A stretch of DNA of 64,000 nt, taken from contig NC_084795.1 of the NCBI RefSeq assembly GCF_963169125.1, positions 189,942,214-190,006,213 on the forward strand. The letters are read 5' to 3'. The DNA comes from Humulus lupulus (Eukaryota; Streptophyta; Magnoliopsida; Rosales; Cannabaceae). This document shows positions 61,601 to 64,000 of this stretch, piece after piece. Both the position numbers and the translations under genes were made by a program. Each line of letters begins with the position of its first letter. Positions within the stretch are counted from its first letter, which is position 1. The notes beneath the pieces are model-generated. The model made no database searches. It had not been told where the DNA came from and saw only the letters and a program-made list of their open reading frames with translations.

Positions 61601-64000
61601 TATCTATATCTCGTGCTCTTTAAGAAAAACAACGATCAATCGATTTAAGTTAACTTCTAAGTTTTATGACCTGGTTATTTCCAGGAACTTAATTTGAAAA
61701 CTTAGTTCGTGTTAACTTTTATCAATGTCTCGTGCACTTTAAGAAAAACAACGATCAATCGATTTAAGTTAACTTCTAAGTTTTATGACCTGGTTATTTC
61801 TTGGAACTTAATTTGAAAACTTAGTTCGTGTTAAATTTTATCAATATCTCGTGCTCTTTAAGAAAAACTACAATCTATCGATTTAAGTTCACTTCTATGT
61901 TTTATGACCTGGTTATTTCAAGGAACTTAATTTGAAAACTTAGTTCGTGTTAACTTTTATCAATATCTCGTGCTCTTTAAGAAAAACAACGATCAATCGA
62001 TTTAAGTTAACTTCTAAGTTTTATGACCTGGTTATTTCCAGGGACTTAATTTGAAAACTTAGTTCGTGTTAACTTTTATCAATATCTCGTGCTCTTTAAG
62101 AAAGACAACGATCAATCCATTTAAGTTAACTTCTAAGTTTTATGACCTGGTTATTTCCAGGAACTTAATTTGAAAAATTAGTTCTTGTTAATTATTATAG
62201 TTATCTCGTGCTCTTTAAAAAATCAACGATCAATCGATTGAAGTTAACTTCTAAGTTTTATGACCTGGTTATTTCCAGGAATTTAATTTGAAAACTTAGT
62301 TCGTGTTAACTTTTATCAATATCTCGTGCTCTTTAAGAAAAACAACGATCAATCGATTTTAGTTCACTTCTATGTTTTATGACCTGGTTATTTCCAGGAA
62401 CTTAATTTGAAAACTTAGTTCGTGTAAACTTTTATCAATATCTCGTGCTCTTTAAGAAAAACAACGATCAATCGATTTAAGTTAACTTCTAAGTTTTATG
62501 ACCTGGTTATTTCCAGGAACTTAATTTGAAAACTTAGTTTGTGTTAACTATTATCTATGTCTCGTGCTCTTTAAGAAAAACAACGATCAATCGATTTAAG
62601 TTAACTTCTAAGATTTATGACCTGGTTATTTCTAGGGACTTAATTTGAAAACTTAGTTCGTGTTAACTTTTATCAATATCTCGTGCTCTTTAAGAAAAAC
62701 AACGATCAATCCATTTAAGTTAACTTCTAAGTTTTATGACCTGGTTATTTCTAGGGACTTAATTTGAAAACTTAGTTCGTGTTAACTTTTATCAATATCT
62801 CGTGCTCTTTAAGAAAAACAACGATCAATCCATTTAAGTTAACTTCTATGTTTTATGACCTGGTTATTTCCAGGAACTTAATTTGAAAACTTAGTTCGTG
62901 TAAACTTTTATCAATATCTCGTGCTCTTTAAGAAAAACAACGATCAATCGATTTAAGTTAACTTCTAAGTTTTATGACCTGGTTATTTCCAGGAACTTAA
63001 TTTGAAAACTTAGTTTGTGTTAACTTTTATCTATGTCTCGTTCTCTTTAAGAAAAACAACGATCAATCGATTTAAGTTAACTTCTAAGATTTATGACCTG
63101 GTTATTTCTAGGGACTTAATTTGAAAACTTAGTTCGTGTTAACTTTTATCAATATCTCGTGCTCTTTAAGAAAAACAACGATCAATCCATTTAAGTTAAC
63201 TTCTAAGTTTTATGACCTGGTTATTTCCAGGAACTTAATTTGAAAAATTAGTTCGTGTTAATTATTATACTTATCTCGTGCTCTTTAAAAAGTCAACGAT
63301 CAATCGATTGAAGTTAACTTCTAAGTTTTATGACCTGGTTATTTCCAGGCATTTAATTTGAAAACTTAGTTCGTTTTAACTTTTATCAATATCTCGTGCT
63401 CTTTAAGAAAAACAACGATCAAACGATTTAAGTTAACTTCTAAGTATTATGACCTGGTTATTTCTAGGAACTTAATTTGAAAACTTACTTCGTGTTAACT
63501 TTTATCAATATCTCGTGCTCTTTAAGAAAAACAACGATCAATCGATTTAAGTTAACTTCTAAGTTTTATGACCTGGTTATTTCCAGGAACTTAATTTGAA
63601 AAATTAGTTCGTGTTAATTATTATACTTATTTCGTGCTCTTTAAAAAAACAACGATCAATCGATTGAAGTTAACTTCTAAGTTTTATGACCAGGTTATTT
63701 CCAGGAATTTAATTTGAAAACTTAGTTCGTGTTAACTTTTATCAATATCTCGTGCTCTTTTAGAAAAACAACGATCAATCGATTTAAGTTAACTTCTAAG
63801 TATTATGACCTGGTTATTTCTAGGAAATTAATTTGAAAACTTACTTCGTGTTAACTTTTATCAATATCTCGTGCTCTTTAAGAAAAACAACGATCAATCG
63901 ATTGAAGTTAACTTCTAAGTTTTATGACCTGGTTATTTCCAGGAACTTAATTTGAAAACTTAGTTCGTGTTAACTTTTATCAATATCTCGTGCTCTTTAA
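55630..64000 (+). repeat. Alternating 21- and 17-monomer higher-order repeats
   Basis: CAATCTATCG occurs at 57,355, 59,851 and 61,871, spacings of 2,496 (21 x 119 - 3) and 2,020 (17 x 119 - 3). ATGTCTCGTTCTC occurs at 56,025, 58,521 and 63,037, missing the middle unit. The longer unit has four extra monomers, including the CTCGTTCTC one, between the two CCATTTAAG monomers. Other shared markers are TTATAGTTATCTCG or its variant TATAGGTATCTCG at about 60,178, GACCAGG, and GATTTTAGTTCAC. The third unit again has the long form and runs to the window end. Confidence 0.87.

Larger units (their letters stand above)
49187..64000 (+). repeat. Right satellite array, about 124.5 monomers
   Basis: The first 37 bases (49,187-49,223) complete the monomer begun at 46,869: 82 + 37 = 119. 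The next monomer starts at 49,224. The orientation is the same as on the left. 118-bp monomers are frequent, in three subtypes after CTCTTTAA: AAAAAACAACG, AAAGTCAACG (for example near 51,160, 56,280 and 63,290) and AAAATCAACG (for example near 52,466 and 57,702). Variants largely confined to this side include GTGTAAAC, TTTATCTATATC, TTTGTGTTAAC, AAGATTTATGACC and TACAATCTATCG. The array runs off the right edge in mid-monomer. Confidence 0.97.

Noticed and set aside
1..64000. Inverted monomers or a strand switch in the satellite
   Set aside because: All monomers I followed read in the same direction. The window contains no palindromic array junction.

Overview
The window is almost entirely one plant-type satellite DNA. 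It is a head-to-tail array of an AT-rich monomer (about 71% A+T) of 119 bp, with about 519 monomers all on the same strand. The array runs off both ends of the window and is interrupted once, by a 2,231-bp insertion at 46,951-49,181. I see no protein-coding gene, tRNA, rRNA, CRISPR array or telomeric repeat. The insert looks like a plant LTR-retrotransposon remnant, and the satellite has two CWG sites per monomer with C-to-T variants. Both suggest a higher-plant nuclear genome, in pericentromeric, centromeric or other heterochromatic DNA. I do not recognise the satellite and cannot name the species.

Layout. (1) 1-about 20,000: pure 119-bp register. It is built from higher-order repeats (HORs): a 17-monomer duplication of 2,023 bp at the start, then a 27-monomer HOR of 3,213 bp repeated from about 5.6 to 17.6 kb, including a derivative shortened to 24 monomers. 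A block at about 18.2-20.0 kb is a displaced copy of sequence 13,328 bp upstream. (2) About 20,000-28,798: a second sequence domain, still in 119-bp register, with 7-, 8-, 10- and 19-monomer repeat spacings. (3) 28,799-46,950: a third domain marked by a 118-bp monomer subfamily (one base lost) that I do not see further left, with HORs of about 2.26-2.85 kb. (4) 46,951-49,181: an element with TG...CA ends, a 7-bp terminal inverted repeat and a perfect 5-bp target-site duplication (TTTAT), best read as a solo LTR. (5) 49,187-64,000: the satellite resumes at exactly the next base of the broken monomer (82 + 37 = 119) and continues with 118-bp variants, short 7-monomer duplications and alternating 21- and 17-monomer HORs.

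How it fits together. Nothing here acts as a metabolic or coding system. The content is a record of satellite evolution: point mutations, loss of single bases, and unequal exchange that adds or removes whole monomers. The single transposon insertion happened after a local 23-monomer duplication, because only one of the two copies carries it. Any centromeric or other chromosomal role is inference that sequence alone cannot settle.

Method limit: all spacings were obtained by hand from diagnostic variant bases. HOR boundaries marked 'about' are good to roughly one monomer, and identity was judged by eye.
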